Source: Segatella copri (GTDB lineage: Bacteria; Bacteroidota; Bacteroidia; Bacteroidales; Bacteroidaceae). Taken from it: a stretch of 64,000 bases of DNA. Below are positions 8,571 through 17,142 of the stretch, piece after piece. Location: positions 2,553,001 through 2,617,000 of the forward strand of contig NZ_CATKVU010000006.1 of the NCBI RefSeq assembly GCF_949820605.1, in the 5' to 3' direction. Each line of letters starts with the position of its first letter. Position 1 is the first letter of the stretch. The position numbers and the translations under genes were made by a program. The notes beneath the pieces are model-generated. The model was not told the origin of the DNA, searched no databases, and saw only the letters and a program-made list of their open reading frames with translations.

Positions 8571-9353
8571 ATGGGAAAAAGAATCGTAGTAAAGGTGGGC
8601 AGCAACGTGCTGACCCGAGAAGACGGAAAACTGGATGTAACGAGAATGTCGGCAATTGTGGATCAGATTGTCTGGCTCAGAAAGCACGACTATGAGGTGA
8701 TTCTGGTTTCTTCTGGTGCCGTGGCTGCCGGAAGAGCCGAACTGCACGTTGACCACCATCTGGACAACGTGGAGCAACGCCAGCTGTTCTCTGCCATCGG
8801 ACAGGTGAAACTCGTTGGTCTCTATTACAACCTTTTCCGTGAATATAAGATAAAGATTGGTCAGGTATTGACCATGAAGGAGAATTTCGGTGCCGAAGAG
8901 CAGTACAAAAACCAGGAGGCCTGCATGCAGGTGATGCTGGAAAACAACGTGCTCCCTATCGTCAACGAGAACGATACTGTATGCATCACCGAGCTGATGT
9001 TTACCGATAACGATGAGTTGTCTGGCTTGATTGCCAAGATGATGAATGCCGACACCTTGATTCTATTAAGTAATGTGGATGGCATCTACAATGGCGACCC
9101 AAGCGAGCCTACCACCCGCATCATCCCATCGGTTTATTACGACCGCGACATCAGCGAGTATATCCTTGCCAGCAAGAGCAGCCACGGCAGAGGTGGTATG
9201 ACATCGAAAGTAAAGACTGCTCACGACGTAGCCAATGCCGGCATCAAGGTAATCATCGCCAACGGCAATACGCCAAACATCCTCATCAATCTGAAGGAGC
9301 ATCCGATGGAGACCCTTCATACTGAGTTTGTGGCAAGACCGCTAAACAAGTAA
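8571..9353 (+). CDS. proB: Glutamate 5-kinase (no PUA domain)
   Basis: Phosphorylates glutamate to gamma-glutamyl phosphate, the first step of proline synthesis. 260 residues of amino-acid-kinase fold: KVGSNVLTREDG near residue 5, VSSGAVAAGRAEL near 45, NENDTVC near 140, LSNVDGIYNGDP near 170 and SHGRGGMTSKVKTA near 205. The C-terminal PUA domain of longer homologues is absent, which is a known variant. It ends in a terminator. proA, often its neighbour in Bacteroidetes, lies 14 kb further on. Confidence 0.95.
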   Translation: MGKRIVVKVGSNVLTREDGKLDVTRMSAIVDQIVWLRKHDYEVILVSSGAVAAGRAELHVDHHLDNVEQRQLFSAIGQVKLVGLYYNLFREYKIKIGQVLTMKENFGAEEQYKNQEACMQVMLENNVLPIVNENDTVCITELMFTDNDELSGLIAKMMNADTLILLSNVDGIYNGDPSEPTTRIIPSVYYDRDISEYILASKSSHGRGGMTSKVKTAHDVANAGIKVIIANGNTPNILINLKEHPMETLHTEFVARPLNK

Positions 9354-9383
9354 AATCATTAGGGATAAGAAATACAGAAACCT

Positions 9384-9422
9384 AAAAAAGCAGTAAGCCT
9401 ATTATAGACTTTGCTGCTTTTT
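9384..9422 (+). terminator. Terminator after proB
   Basis: AAAAGCAG and CTGCTTTT arms with about 20 nt between and TTTTTG at the end. It separates convergent proB and the alpha-galactosidase gene and could serve both. Confidence 0.6.
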
Positions 9423-9447
9423 GTTTTCATTATGAATAGTTGATAAG

Positions 9448-11679
9448 TTATTCTAATACCAATACGTGGCTCGTTCCATCTGTCTGGCTGAATACATTCA
9501 AGCCGACCTTCATCAGATAGTCACCGCTGTACTGCTTGCCATTGCACTCCAAATCAGACTCCTTTCCAGGCATCAGATTGGTCTCCTTTACGGTATAAAC
9601 CTTATCGGCATCCAATCCCTGCATTTTCACATTCATCACAGGCTCCTTGTAGCGTGGATGCAAGTCGTAAGCAAAGAGAACGGCACGCTGCTTGTCCTTA
9701 CTAACATAGTTAATGGCACAGTGATTACCTTCGTATGGAGAAACCAGACGATACTGGTCGCCCTCGAGAATCATAGGCTTCATGCTATCGTAGTTCTTTA
9801 CAGCATTCTGCACAAACTTGTAGTCATCACCAGAAAGCAACTTGAGGTCGATATCAAAGCCCAACTTACATGAACTGCAAACATCGGTGCGGAACTTCAC
9901 ACTGGTATTCTTGTTCCAATTGGTTACATGCGAACCCATGGTCTTGGCTGGGAAGAACTTAGACAGGCTCCACTGGATGTAGAGGCGCTCGTATGGATCC
10001 GTATCGTCTGAACACCAGAACTCAGTAAAATACTTCAGCATCTCGTAATCCATTCTGCCGCCACCGCCAGAGCAGAGCATCATCGGCAACTTAGGATACT
10101 TGTTATGAATACGGGTAAGCACCTTGTAGATACCACGCACATGATCGATATAGAAATTACCCTGATTCTCCTTATGATATGGAGAATAGATATTGGTAAT
10201 CACACTGTTGCAGTCCCACTTGAAGTAAGCCACATTCGGATTCTCCGTCATGATGCGATCCACGATGCCGAACACATAATCCTGTACCTTAGGATTACTG
10301 ATATCAAGCACCAGCTGGTTGCGGTAATAATAAGTATCACGCTTTGGCTGCATAATCACCCAGTCAGGATGCTTCTCAAAGAGTTCACTCTTAGGATTCA
10401 CCATCTCAGGCTCAATCCAAATACCAAACTTTACACCAGCCTTTTTGGCATCTCTTACCAATCCAGGTATTCCATCAGGCAGTTTGCCCTTGGTAGCCTC
10501 CCAGTCGCCGAGACCTGCATGGTCGTCCTTACGAGGATACTTGTTGGCAAACCAACCATCATCAAGCAAGAACATATCTACACCCAGGTCCTTGGCATCC
10601 TTCATCAACTCAGCAAGACTCTGCTGGTTGAAGTCGAAGCCGGTATTCTCCCAGTTGTTCAAGAGCGTAAGGCGATCTTCCATACCCATGTTTACCTGAT
10701 ACTGGCGAGCCCAATTGTGCAAATTACGGGAAGCCTCACCGATACCATTATCGCTCATGGCAAAGATAAACTCAGGGGTAATGAACGTTTCACCAGCCTT
10801 CAGCTTATAGTTAGAGGCATATGGATTGATGGCAGGAATAACACGAAGAGCTCCCACGTTATCTACCTCGAAGGTAAAGCGGAAGTTGCCAGGCCATCCG
10901 ATGGTTCCAAGCATCACCTTGCCCTCATTCTCCTTGGCTGGCTCATCGAATCCCAGTTCAAAGAAAGGCTCCTCCTGCATGGCTGCACGGGTACCCAACT
11001 TGGTATCAACAATCTTCTTACCAGCAGTCAACTGGCAAGTCTCAGGCTGTCCTTCCTTAGCCCAATCGCTATGATAATTGGTAACGAAATACTTGTTTGC
11101 CTTGAAATAAAGCATTGTTGAGCTATATCTCCAAAGCGTAACCGGAGCTTTCTCCTTATGAGAGATTTCACTCCATGCCTTGATGATGTTCTCCTTAGGA
11201 TAAGCTGCATAGTGGAGTTTCACGGTCAGCGGATACACCTTGTCCTTAAGCGTGATGATGGTCTCAACACCTCCACTGATAGCCTTTTCTTCAGAAGACT
11301 GATAATACAAATAGGTAGTCATATTACCATCTGCATGGGTCACTGCCACTGCCGGCTCGAAGAAATCTTCTGCACCAGAGGATGCATAAACCTCATGTCC
11401 TCGCTGGCAGACGGAACCATCAGAAGCCGCATATACATCCCACTTCAGATGATTGTAATCAGAAGGATTCTTCAACTTGTCACCCAGATACACTTGGTAG
11501 AGGCGACCCTTAGGAGAAACCTGCATCACGAGGTCGGTCTTGTCGGTTGACACTCTGATGGTCTTTTGAGCAGATGCCATGATAGATGTCATGCACATCG
11601 CTGCAATAATCATAAATACCTTTTTCGTTGTTCTTTGTTTTTTACGTTCCATAGAGAATGTACGGATTCTTAAGTTCAT
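9448..11679 (-). CDS. Secreted GH36 alpha-galactosidase
   Basis: 743 residues. A signal peptide follows either the first Met or the Met at 11652 (MERKKQRTTKKVFMIIAA..., cleavage near MASAQ). An N-terminal beta-sandwich is followed by a (beta/alpha)8 domain with the GH36 signatures FLLDDGWFANKYPRKDDHAG, GIWIEPEMVNPKSEL, the nucleophile Asp in YFKWDCNS near residue 486 and the acid/base Asp in CSDDTDPYERL near 558. It releases terminal alpha-galactose, for example from raffinose-type sugars or galactomannan side chains. The divergent DUF6377 gene may be its sensor. Confidence 0.9.
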   Translation of the reverse strand: MNLRIRTFSMERKKQRTTKKVFMIIAAMCMTSIMASAQKTIRVSTDKTDLVMQVSPKGRLYQVYLGDKLKNPSDYNHLKWDVYAASDGSVCQRGHEVYASSGAEDFFEPAVAVTHADGNMTTYLYYQSSEEKAISGGVETIITLKDKVYPLTVKLHYAAYPKENIIKAWSEISHKEKAPVTLWRYSSTMLYFKANKYFVTNYHSDWAKEGQPETCQLTAGKKIVDTKLGTRAAMQEEPFFELGFDEPAKENEGKVMLGTIGWPGNFRFTFEVDNVGALRVIPAINPYASNYKLKAGETFITPEFIFAMSDNGIGEASRNLHNWARQYQVNMGMEDRLTLLNNWENTGFDFNQQSLAELMKDAKDLGVDMFLLDDGWFANKYPRKDDHAGLGDWEATKGKLPDGIPGLVRDAKKAGVKFGIWIEPEMVNPKSELFEKHPDWVIMQPKRDTYYYRNQLVLDISNPKVQDYVFGIVDRIMTENPNVAYFKWDCNSVITNIYSPYHKENQGNFYIDHVRGIYKVLTRIHNKYPKLPMMLCSGGGGRMDYEMLKYFTEFWCSDDTDPYERLYIQWSLSKFFPAKTMGSHVTNWNKNTSVKFRTDVCSSCKLGFDIDLKLLSGDDYKFVQNAVKNYDSMKPMILEGDQYRLVSPYEGNHCAINYVSKDKQRAVLFAYDLHPRYKEPVMNVKMQGLDADKVYTVKETNLMPGKESDLECNGKQYSGDYLMKVGLNVFSQTDGTSHVLVLE

Positions 11680-11749
11680 AATCTTACAGTTGTTTATTCT
11701 TAGTTGTACATGATTTCACTTGCTACCGAATGCGATTCGATTGCAGTTG

Positions 11750-11757
11750 CAAAGTTA
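11750..11757 (-). promoter_or_regulatory. -7 box of alpha-galactosidase promoter
   Basis: Reads TAACTTTG on the minus strand, followed by CA, about 70 bp before the first ATG. Confidence 0.55.
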
Positions 11758-11904
11758 AGGAGATTTTTCAAACATTGACATCATGTGTAGGTTACGAGTA
11801 GATAAATACTAGGTTTATTAAGTTCATAGGCCACTAATAATCAAGACATCAAAGATATTAATACTTTTTAATAGAGTAGATGTTAAAAAGAAAAATAAAT
11901 GTAG

Positions 11905-11912
11905 TATCTTTG
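11905..11912 (+). promoter_or_regulatory. -7 box of DUF6377 gene promoter
   Basis: TATCTTTG followed by CA, 65 bp before the ATG. Confidence 0.6.
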
Positions 11913-11977
11913 CAGAAAATACAATTATAAGGCTTTCTTATAGCCTATCAGATAGTAACAATAACAATTAAATAGTT

Positions 11978-13594
11978 ATGAAAGTAGTATTGTGGTTCTT
12001 AATGATGTTTATGCCATTACTGGCAAATGCTTCTTCCTTAAACGAGGAACAGCTGTTCCATCGTTTAGACAGTTACATCGCTCAGCGAAGCAAGTTTACC
12101 CAAAGAAAAGAAGCGAAACTGCTAAGACTCAAAAAGCAACTATACATGACTTCCGACAAGCGCAGCCAACTTAGTCTCTATAACCAGATTTACAGAGAGT
12201 ATTATACCTATCGTTACGACTCTGCCATGACATACGCCAAGAAGGGCTACCAGCTGGCAGTACAACTTCAGGATGATTATTTCATCAACCTGAATAAAAT
12301 CAATCGTGCGGCAGTACTGTCAACAGGCGGTTTCTACAGCCAGGCAGAAGACTTAATGCTCACAATGGATGTGGAGAAAATGTCACCTAAGTTATTGCAA
12401 TACTATTATTATACCTTGACTTGGGTATATAACTACTGGGAAACTTTCTGCAACAAGTCGGAGTTTCAAGAAGGATTGGCAGCCAAGAAACGTTTTTATT
12501 TAGGCAAGACTCTTGAGCATATCGGCAACAAGGAATCCGCTCTTTATTACTATCTGTCAGGAGAGTTTGAATATCTTAAGCAGCGTACAAGCAAAAAAAC
12601 ACTTCAGTTCTACATGAAGGCGCTTTCTGCCAGTCCCCTGAACAGCCGTGTGCATGCCTCATCGGCTTATTGCATAGCCCGCTATTATTATGATACCGAC
12701 CAAAAGGATTTATACGAAAAGTATATTGTAGAAGCAGCCATCTCAGACCAGATATGTCCCCTGAAGGAGAATCTGGCCCTTCAGGAACTTTCCACCTATC
12801 TATATCATAAGGATGCCTCCTATGCAAAGAGGGTTGCCAAATACATCTATTGCTCCATGGAGGATGCCCAATTCTACAACAACCGTCTCCGCATGGTTGA
12901 GATTTCCCGCATACTTCCCCTTATCACAGAAACGAACCATCAGGCAGAAGTACGCAAGAACCGCATCGTAACAGCCTCTCTCGTCATCGTGAGTATCCTG
13001 TCGCTAGGATTCCTTGCCATGGCTTTCTTTGCATTCAAGATGAACAAGCGTCTAGCCAAGAGCCGTAGGGAGATAAAAAGCCAAAATGCACTCTTGGACG
13101 AACTGAACCAGAAGCTGCTTAACACCAATAAGCGAAGAGAGACCTATATGCATTTATTTATGGACATCAGTGCCGTATATATCAAAAAACTGGATGATTA
13201 TCGCAAATTGGTAAGCCGCAAAATCAAGGCAAAGCAAACTGCCGATCTTCTGACTGCCACCAACAGCTACAAGCTGGCAGAAGAAGAGGCAGCCAACTTC
13301 AATATTCGCTTCGACAAGGCATTCATTGACTTGTATCCGAATTTCGTGGAAGAGTTCAACCAACTGCTGTTGCCAGAAAAACAGATAGTTCTCCCCGCCC
13401 CTAACAGTCTCACAAAGGAACTGCGTATCTATGCACTGATGCGACTGGGAATTACGGATGGACAGGAACTGGCCACCCTCCTGTTCTATTCTACGCAAAC
13501 CATCTATAATTACAAGGCAGCCATCAGAAAGCGAGCCAAAGACCTCACCACTTTTGATGCAGCCATCAACCGACTATGCAATGTGATAGGCTAA
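11978..13594 (+). CDS. DUF6377-type membrane sensor/regulator
   Basis: 538 residues. Signal peptide at 1-18, a TPR-like helical periplasmic region to about 320, one membrane helix at about 326-348 (TASLVIVSILSLGFLAMAFF) and a coiled coil after it. The cytoplasmic end has a helix-turn-helix-like motif (LATLLFYSTQTIYNYKAAIR, near 505-525), as in LuxR-type regulators. This matches the DUF6377 architecture found in Bacteroidetes. A one-component sensor spanning the inner membrane is inferred. It is divergent from the GH36 gene with both promoters in the shared gap, so it may regulate that gene. Confidence 0.75.
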   Translation: MKVVLWFLMMFMPLLANASSLNEEQLFHRLDSYIAQRSKFTQRKEAKLLRLKKQLYMTSDKRSQLSLYNQIYREYYTYRYDSAMTYAKKGYQLAVQLQDDYFINLNKINRAAVLSTGGFYSQAEDLMLTMDVEKMSPKLLQYYYYTLTWVYNYWETFCNKSEFQEGLAAKKRFYLGKTLEHIGNKESALYYYLSGEFEYLKQRTSKKTLQFYMKALSASPLNSRVHASSAYCIARYYYDTDQKDLYEKYIVEAAISDQICPLKENLALQELSTYLYHKDASYAKRVAKYIYCSMEDAQFYNNRLRMVEISRILPLITETNHQAEVRKNRIVTASLVIVSILSLGFLAMAFFAFKMNKRLAKSRREIKSQNALLDELNQKLLNTNKRRETYMHLFMDISAVYIKKLDDYRKLVSRKIKAKQTADLLTATNSYKLAEEEAANFNIRFDKAFIDLYPNFVEEFNQLLLPEKQIVLPAPNSLTKELRIYALMRLGITDGQELATLLFYSTQTIYNYKAAIRKRAKDLTTFDAAINRLCNVIG

Positions 13595-13600
13595 TAAATG

Positions 13601-13636
13601 GCAGAAAGTTGAGGAACAGCCTCAACTTTCTGCTAT
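13601..13636 (+). terminator. Terminator after DUF6377 gene
   Basis: GCAGAAAGTTGAGG and CCTCAACTTTCTGC form perfect 14-bp arms around a 5-nt loop. The T-run is weak (TATATTCTTTT). Confidence 0.65.
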
Positions 13637-13664
13637 ATTCTTTTGCACATGCAAGAAATAGCTG

Positions 13665-13708
13665 TACCTTTGCCATTACATAAAAGTTGTAACACCAAAT
13701 ATGTAATG
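13665..13708 (+). promoter_or_regulatory. Promoter plus start-site dyad of ATPase remnant
   Basis: TACCTTTG (13665-13672) is followed at once by CATTACATA (13674-13682), a 17-nt centre and TATGTAATG (13700-13708). The geometry equals that upstream of the intact ATPase at 44377 (9-bp arms, 17-nt centre), with different but still complementary arm bases. It could be an RNA hairpin or a DNA operator over the transcription start. Confidence 0.6.
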
Positions 13709-13712
13709 ACGT

Positions 13713-13805
13713 ATGAAACTAATTAACAGGAAATTAGCAAATCCTTTCATCTATCAAGGTTATGAAAGTCCCGAGTATTTCTGCGACAGTGAAAATGTGC
13801 TTTAA
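13713..13805 (+). pseudogene. N-terminal remnant of an AAA ATPase gene
   Basis: A 30-codon frame containing NPFIYQGYESPEYFCDSENVL. The intact ATPase encoded at 44377-43250 begins NPFIIEGYLSPEYFCDRVEE, so the first 25 or so residues are clearly homologous. It stops (TAA) inside a long palindrome and lacks Walker motifs. It keeps a full promoter and dyad. Probably a deletion product left when the palindrome or the neighbouring ATPase module recombined. Confidence 0.75.
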
Positions 13806-13853
13806 ACGTGCGGAATGTATCTAAAAAAGATAGATTCCGCACGTTTAAAGCAC
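13797..13853. repeat. Long palindrome, copy 1
   Basis: 26-bp arms, starting GTGCTTTAAACGTGCGGAAT and ending ATTCCGCACGTTTAAAGCAC, with one mismatch and a short A-rich centre. The 41-bp core is repeated identically at 13942-13982. The left arm forms the end of the ATPase remnant. Confidence 0.85.
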
Positions 13854-13941
13854 ATTTTCTTAGATATCGCTTCATATTTGGGCTATTCCGCATACTCTTT
13901 TCTTTACTTTTTATAGCAACAAACGTTAAAAATATACTTTA

Positions 13942-13982
13942 AACGTGCGGAATGTATCTAAAAAAGATAGATTCCGCACGTT
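13942..13982. repeat. Long palindrome, copy 2
   Basis: Same 41-bp core as copy 1, AACGTGCGGAATGTATCT with its inverse, 137 bp further on. It ends 18 bp before the -7 box of the next ATPase gene, overlapping the -33 region, so it could act as an operator or a protected hairpin. Confidence 0.85.
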
Positions 13983-13999
13983 ATCTCACTATTTTTTCG

Positions 14000-14007
14000 T
14001 ATATTTG
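14000..14007 (+). promoter_or_regulatory. -7 box of ATPase/DUF234 gene
   Basis: TATATTTG, 25 bp before the ATG, just downstream of the second long palindrome. Confidence 0.5.
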
Positions 14008-14032
14008 CCCCAGAAATATAACTATTTGAACT

Positions 14033-15451
14033 ATGTTAATAGGTAGAAAAGAAGAACTGAAGACACTTCATCAAGCATTGATTGCAGATGAGTCGAAGTT
14101 TGTTGCCATATATGGGCGCAGACGAGTGGGAAAGACTTTCCTGGTAAGGGAGGCCTTCAACAATGACTTTGCCTTTTATCATACAGGATTGGCAAATGAG
14201 ACCAATCGCATACAATTGGCAGAGTTCAACCGTTCACTCACATCATATAGCAAACAGAAACAGTCGAAGTTAAAAGATTGGTATGATGCTTTTGACAGGT
14301 TGGGGCAACTGTTGGCACAATCTACTATCCCCAAGAAAGTAGTGTTCATCGACGAGATGCCATGGATGGATTCTCCACGCTCCAATTTTCTTTCGGCTTT
14401 GGAACATTTCTGGAATGGATGGGCTTCCGCCCGCAAGGATATTCTCCTCATCGTTTGCGGCAGTGCTACCTCATGGATTATCAATAAGGTGATTAAAAAT
14501 CATGGTGGATTGCACAACCGAGTGTCTGTCCGTATTCATCTGAAACCGTTTTGCTTAAGGGAATGCGAACTCTATTCCGAAGAAATGGGACTGCGCTTTA
14601 ATCGCCGACAGGTTTTGGAAGGCTATATGATCATGGGAGGTGTTCCGTTTTATTGGTCTCAACTGAAACCGGGAATGAGTCTGGCACAGAACATCAACCA
14701 ATTATTTTTCTCAGAAGATGGCAATCTTCGTCACGAGTTTGATGACTTATACGACTCTTTGTTCAAACAGCCTAAGCCTTATCTCTCGATAGTAGATGCT
14801 TTGGCAACCAAGAAAGTCGGAATGACCCGAACAGAAATCTTACAAGCAACCAAGTTGACCGACAATGGCAAGTTGACGGAATACTTAGAGAACTTGGAAT
14901 ACTGCGGATTTATCCGAAAATATAATTGCATCGGAATGAAAGCTAAGAATGCCTTGTTCCAGTTAATGGACAATTACACCTTATTTTATTATAAGTTTAT
15001 CAAGGACAGCTATATCAATGACGCACAATATTGGACCAAGATTACCGGCAAATCCGAGTACAACACGTGGTGCGGTTTGGCTTTTGAACGAGTATGCCTA
15101 CAGCATGTGGAGCAAATCAAGACAAAGCTAGGCATTCAAGGAGTTATCACCACGGTTTATTCTTGGAGTGTAGCTGGGAGCAAGGATAAGCCGGGAGCAC
15201 AGATTGACTTGCTGATAGACAGGAGCGATGATGTCATCAATCTCTGTGAAATCAAATACTCCAAGGCTCCATTTCAGATAACTAATACGATAGATGCGAG
15301 TTTACAAAACAAGCGAGAGCGTTTCATCCAAGAAACTGGCACCGAAAAAGCCGTACATCTTACAATGATTACGACCATGGGATTATCCGACAATCCTTAT
15401 GCCTGGGATGTTCAGTCGGTAGTAACAATGGACGACTTGTTTGTTCTCTAA
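14033..15451 (+). CDS. AAA ATPase with nuclease-like C-terminal (DUF234-type) domain
   Basis: 472 residues. ATPase_2-type P-loop domain with Walker A IYGRRRVGKTFLVRE near residue 26 and Walker B VVFIDEMPWMDS near 103. A winged-helix-like part lies at about 255-300. The C-terminal domain has IDLLIDRSDDVINLCEIKYSK near 390-410, a D...ExK pattern typical of PD-(D/E)xK nuclease folds and of DUF234. The family is greatly expanded in Bacteroidetes and its biological role is unsettled. Upstream it has two long palindromes. Downstream, after a short ORF broken by IS256, lies a 22-bp repeat array and composite hairpins, an arrangement echoed at the ATPase at 43250. Confidence 0.8.
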   Translation: MLIGRKEELKTLHQALIADESKFVAIYGRRRVGKTFLVREAFNNDFAFYHTGLANETNRIQLAEFNRSLTSYSKQKQSKLKDWYDAFDRLGQLLAQSTIPKKVVFIDEMPWMDSPRSNFLSALEHFWNGWASARKDILLIVCGSATSWIINKVIKNHGGLHNRVSVRIHLKPFCLRECELYSEEMGLRFNRRQVLEGYMIMGGVPFYWSQLKPGMSLAQNINQLFFSEDGNLRHEFDDLYDSLFKQPKPYLSIVDALATKKVGMTRTEILQATKLTDNGKLTEYLENLEYCGFIRKYNCIGMKAKNALFQLMDNYTLFYYKFIKDSYINDAQYWTKITGKSEYNTWCGLAFERVCLQHVEQIKTKLGIQGVITTVYSWSVAGSKDKPGAQIDLLIDRSDDVINLCEIKYSKAPFQITNTIDASLQNKRERFIQETGTEKAVHLTMITTMGLSDNPYAWDVQSVVTMDDLFVL

Positions 15452-15522
15452 GCGTCCTAACTATATTAAGTTGGAGGAGATGGCAACAGAATCTGTTCTG
15501 AAAGCATTCTGCAAGGCATTAA

Positions 15523-16889
15523 GGGGGTGTAATTTAAACTGTGTCAAGGCTTGTTCTTAACTTTCATTCCCACTCCCTGCTGGGGGCATGCCCCCAGCAG
15601 GGAAGCCTTTTCGGCTGCAAAGTTACATAATTTTAAATCTATCTCCAAATTTTATTGCCAATTGTTGAGAAATTTGTCCCCAATTTGCCAGTGACATAGT
15701 CCATTTCTTACGGATGTTGCGATAAGCTAAGTACACAAGCTTCTCCAAAGAATTATCCGTAGGAAAGACCCCTTTAGTCTTTGTGACCTTTCTTACCTGT
15801 CTGTGATACCCCTCAACCGTATTGGTCGTATAAATGAGTTTACGGATGGCTGGAGTATATTGGAAATATTCTGTCAGACGTTCCCAATTGTCACGCCATG
15901 ACTTGATGACAATTGGGTACATCTCTCCCCACTTAGACTCTAACAGGTCTAAATTAGCAGCAGCGGAGTCTTTGTTTACTGCACCATATACTGTTCTTAA
16001 ATCCTTGATAAACTCCTTTTGATGCTTACTGCCAACATACTTGATAGAATTGCGTATCTGATGGACAATACAGAGCTGCACAGAACTCTCAGGAAATACG
16101 CTTTGGATGGCATCCGGGAAGCCTTTGAGACCATCAATACAACAAATCAAGATGTCTCGAACACCACGGTTCTGAAGATCCGTAAGAACTTCTAGCCAGA
16201 AGTTAGCTCCTTCACTCTTAGACACATACATACCTAACAGTTCTTTTTGGCCTTCCTTGTTGATGCCAAGAATGTTGTAAATGGCTCGTGTGACAGCTCT
16301 GCCATTCTCATCCTTTACCTTATAATGGATAGCATCAAGCCAGCAAATGGCATATACAGGATCGAGCATGCGAGACTTCCAGGCGGTGATTTCGGGTAAT
16401 ACACGGTCTGTTATAGAGCTGATAGTATCGGCTGATAGAGTTGTGTTGAACTCACGCTCAAAGTAGCTGCTGATGTCACGTGTGCTGGTGCCCATGGCGT
16501 ACATCTCAATAATCTGGTCTGCCATGCCATTGGCAAGAATAGTCTCACGCTTCTTTACGGTCTCAGGTTGGAAAGTTCCGTCTCGGTCACGAGGAGTCTC
16601 TATAGTGACCTCACCATATTTTGTTTGAACCTTCTTACTCATCTTACCATTACGACGATTGCCGGAAGAGCGTTCCTCTTCACTTAAATGAGCGTCCATC
16701 TCACCTTCGAGAGCTGAGTTGAGAATACGCTCTAACAATGGAGCTAATGCTCCGTCCTTGCCAAATAAGGCTTCACCACTACGCAACTGCTGAGCTGCTT
16801 TCTTGTAATCAATTTCTAAGTTGTCCATAATATAAAAACTGTGTTAAACTACTTTTATTGTAGCTTGACACAGTTTAGTTTACACTCTC
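15523..16889 (-). mobile_element. IS256-family insertion sequence
   Basis: 1367 bp. Ends are GGGGGTGTAATTTAAACTGT on the left and, read inward, GAGAGTGTAAACTAAACTGT on the right: imperfect inverted repeats. Direct repeats GGCATTAA at 15515-15522 and 16890-16897 are an 8-bp target duplication, as expected of the family. It carries one intact transposase. Confidence 0.9.
15623..16828 (-). CDS. IS256-family transposase
   Basis: 401 residues, full length for the family, called from the Mutator-type signatures CIDGLKGFPDAI (near residue 225) and YTTNTVEGYHRQVRK (near 345), with Asp in CWLDAIHYKV near 165. DDE catalysis of cut-and-paste or copy-out transposition. The frame is intact and the element is probably active or recent, since its target duplication is perfect. 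Confidence 0.93.
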   Translation of the reverse strand: MDNLEIDYKKAAQQLRSGEALFGKDGALAPLLERILNSALEGEMDAHLSEEERSSGNRRNGKMSKKVQTKYGEVTIETPRDRDGTFQPETVKKRETILANGMADQIIEMYAMGTSTRDISSYFEREFNTTLSADTISSITDRVLPEITAWKSRMLDPVYAICWLDAIHYKVKDENGRAVTRAIYNILGINKEGQKELLGMYVSKSEGANFWLEVLTDLQNRGVRDILICCIDGLKGFPDAIQSVFPESSVQLCIVHQIRNSIKYVGSKHQKEFIKDLRTVYGAVNKDSAAANLDLLESKWGEMYPIVIKSWRDNWERLTEYFQYTPAIRKLIYTTNTVEGYHRQVRKVTKTKGVFPTDNSLEKLVYLAYRNIRKKWTMSLANWGQISQQLAIKFGDRFKIM

Positions 16890-16980
16890 GGCATTAAAGA
16901 TAAAACTCGTAAAAGAGCGCCTCCCTTTACGTGATTTGAACGATGCTTGGGAATATCTTCACAACTACACTATGGATATG

Positions 16981-17142
16981 TAGATTCCCTAACTGCTTTA
17001 ACAAGCCAGAGAATATGGTTGCTTAAGTAAGAGAATATGATTGTTTAAGCTTACGGACACTGAATCTCAGGTTAACGGAGATAGTTTCTTGAGTTAGCGG
17101 AGACTGTTTCTTGGGTAAGAGAATACTGCTTCTCGGAGTTTG
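16981..17142 (+). repeat. 22-bp-period array starting at a stop codon
   Basis: Seven consecutive 22-bp units from the TAG of the short ORF. Examples are TAACGGAGATAGTTTCTTGA and TAGCGGAGACTGTTTCTTGG, with a recurring (TTGAG)TTAGCGGAGA(C/T)(T/A)G core. The period is not a multiple of three, so it is unlikely to be coding. The same design follows the ATPase at 43252. Confidence 0.75.

Larger units (their letters stand above)
15480..16983 (+). pseudogene. Short ORF split by IS256-family insertion
   Basis: Removing the IS and one 8-bp target duplication (GGCATTAA) joins 15480-15522 to 16898-16983. This gives an exact 42-codon frame reading MATESVLKAFCKALKIKLVK and ending HNYTMDM. GGAGGAG precedes the ATG. 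It lies 28 bp after the ATPase stop. The peptide is Lys/Leu-rich and not recognised; a small antitoxin-like partner is possible but unsupported. Its TAG stop is also the first base of the 22-bp repeat array. Confidence 0.7.

Noticed and set aside
13797..13853. Simple terminator for the ATPase remnant
   Set aside because: Arms are much longer than usual, there is no T-run, and the same core is repeated upstream of the next gene, so a repeat element fits better.
16981..17142. Coding extension through the 22-bp array
   Set aside because: 22 is not a multiple of three, stop codons recur in the units, and the array begins at a stop codon.
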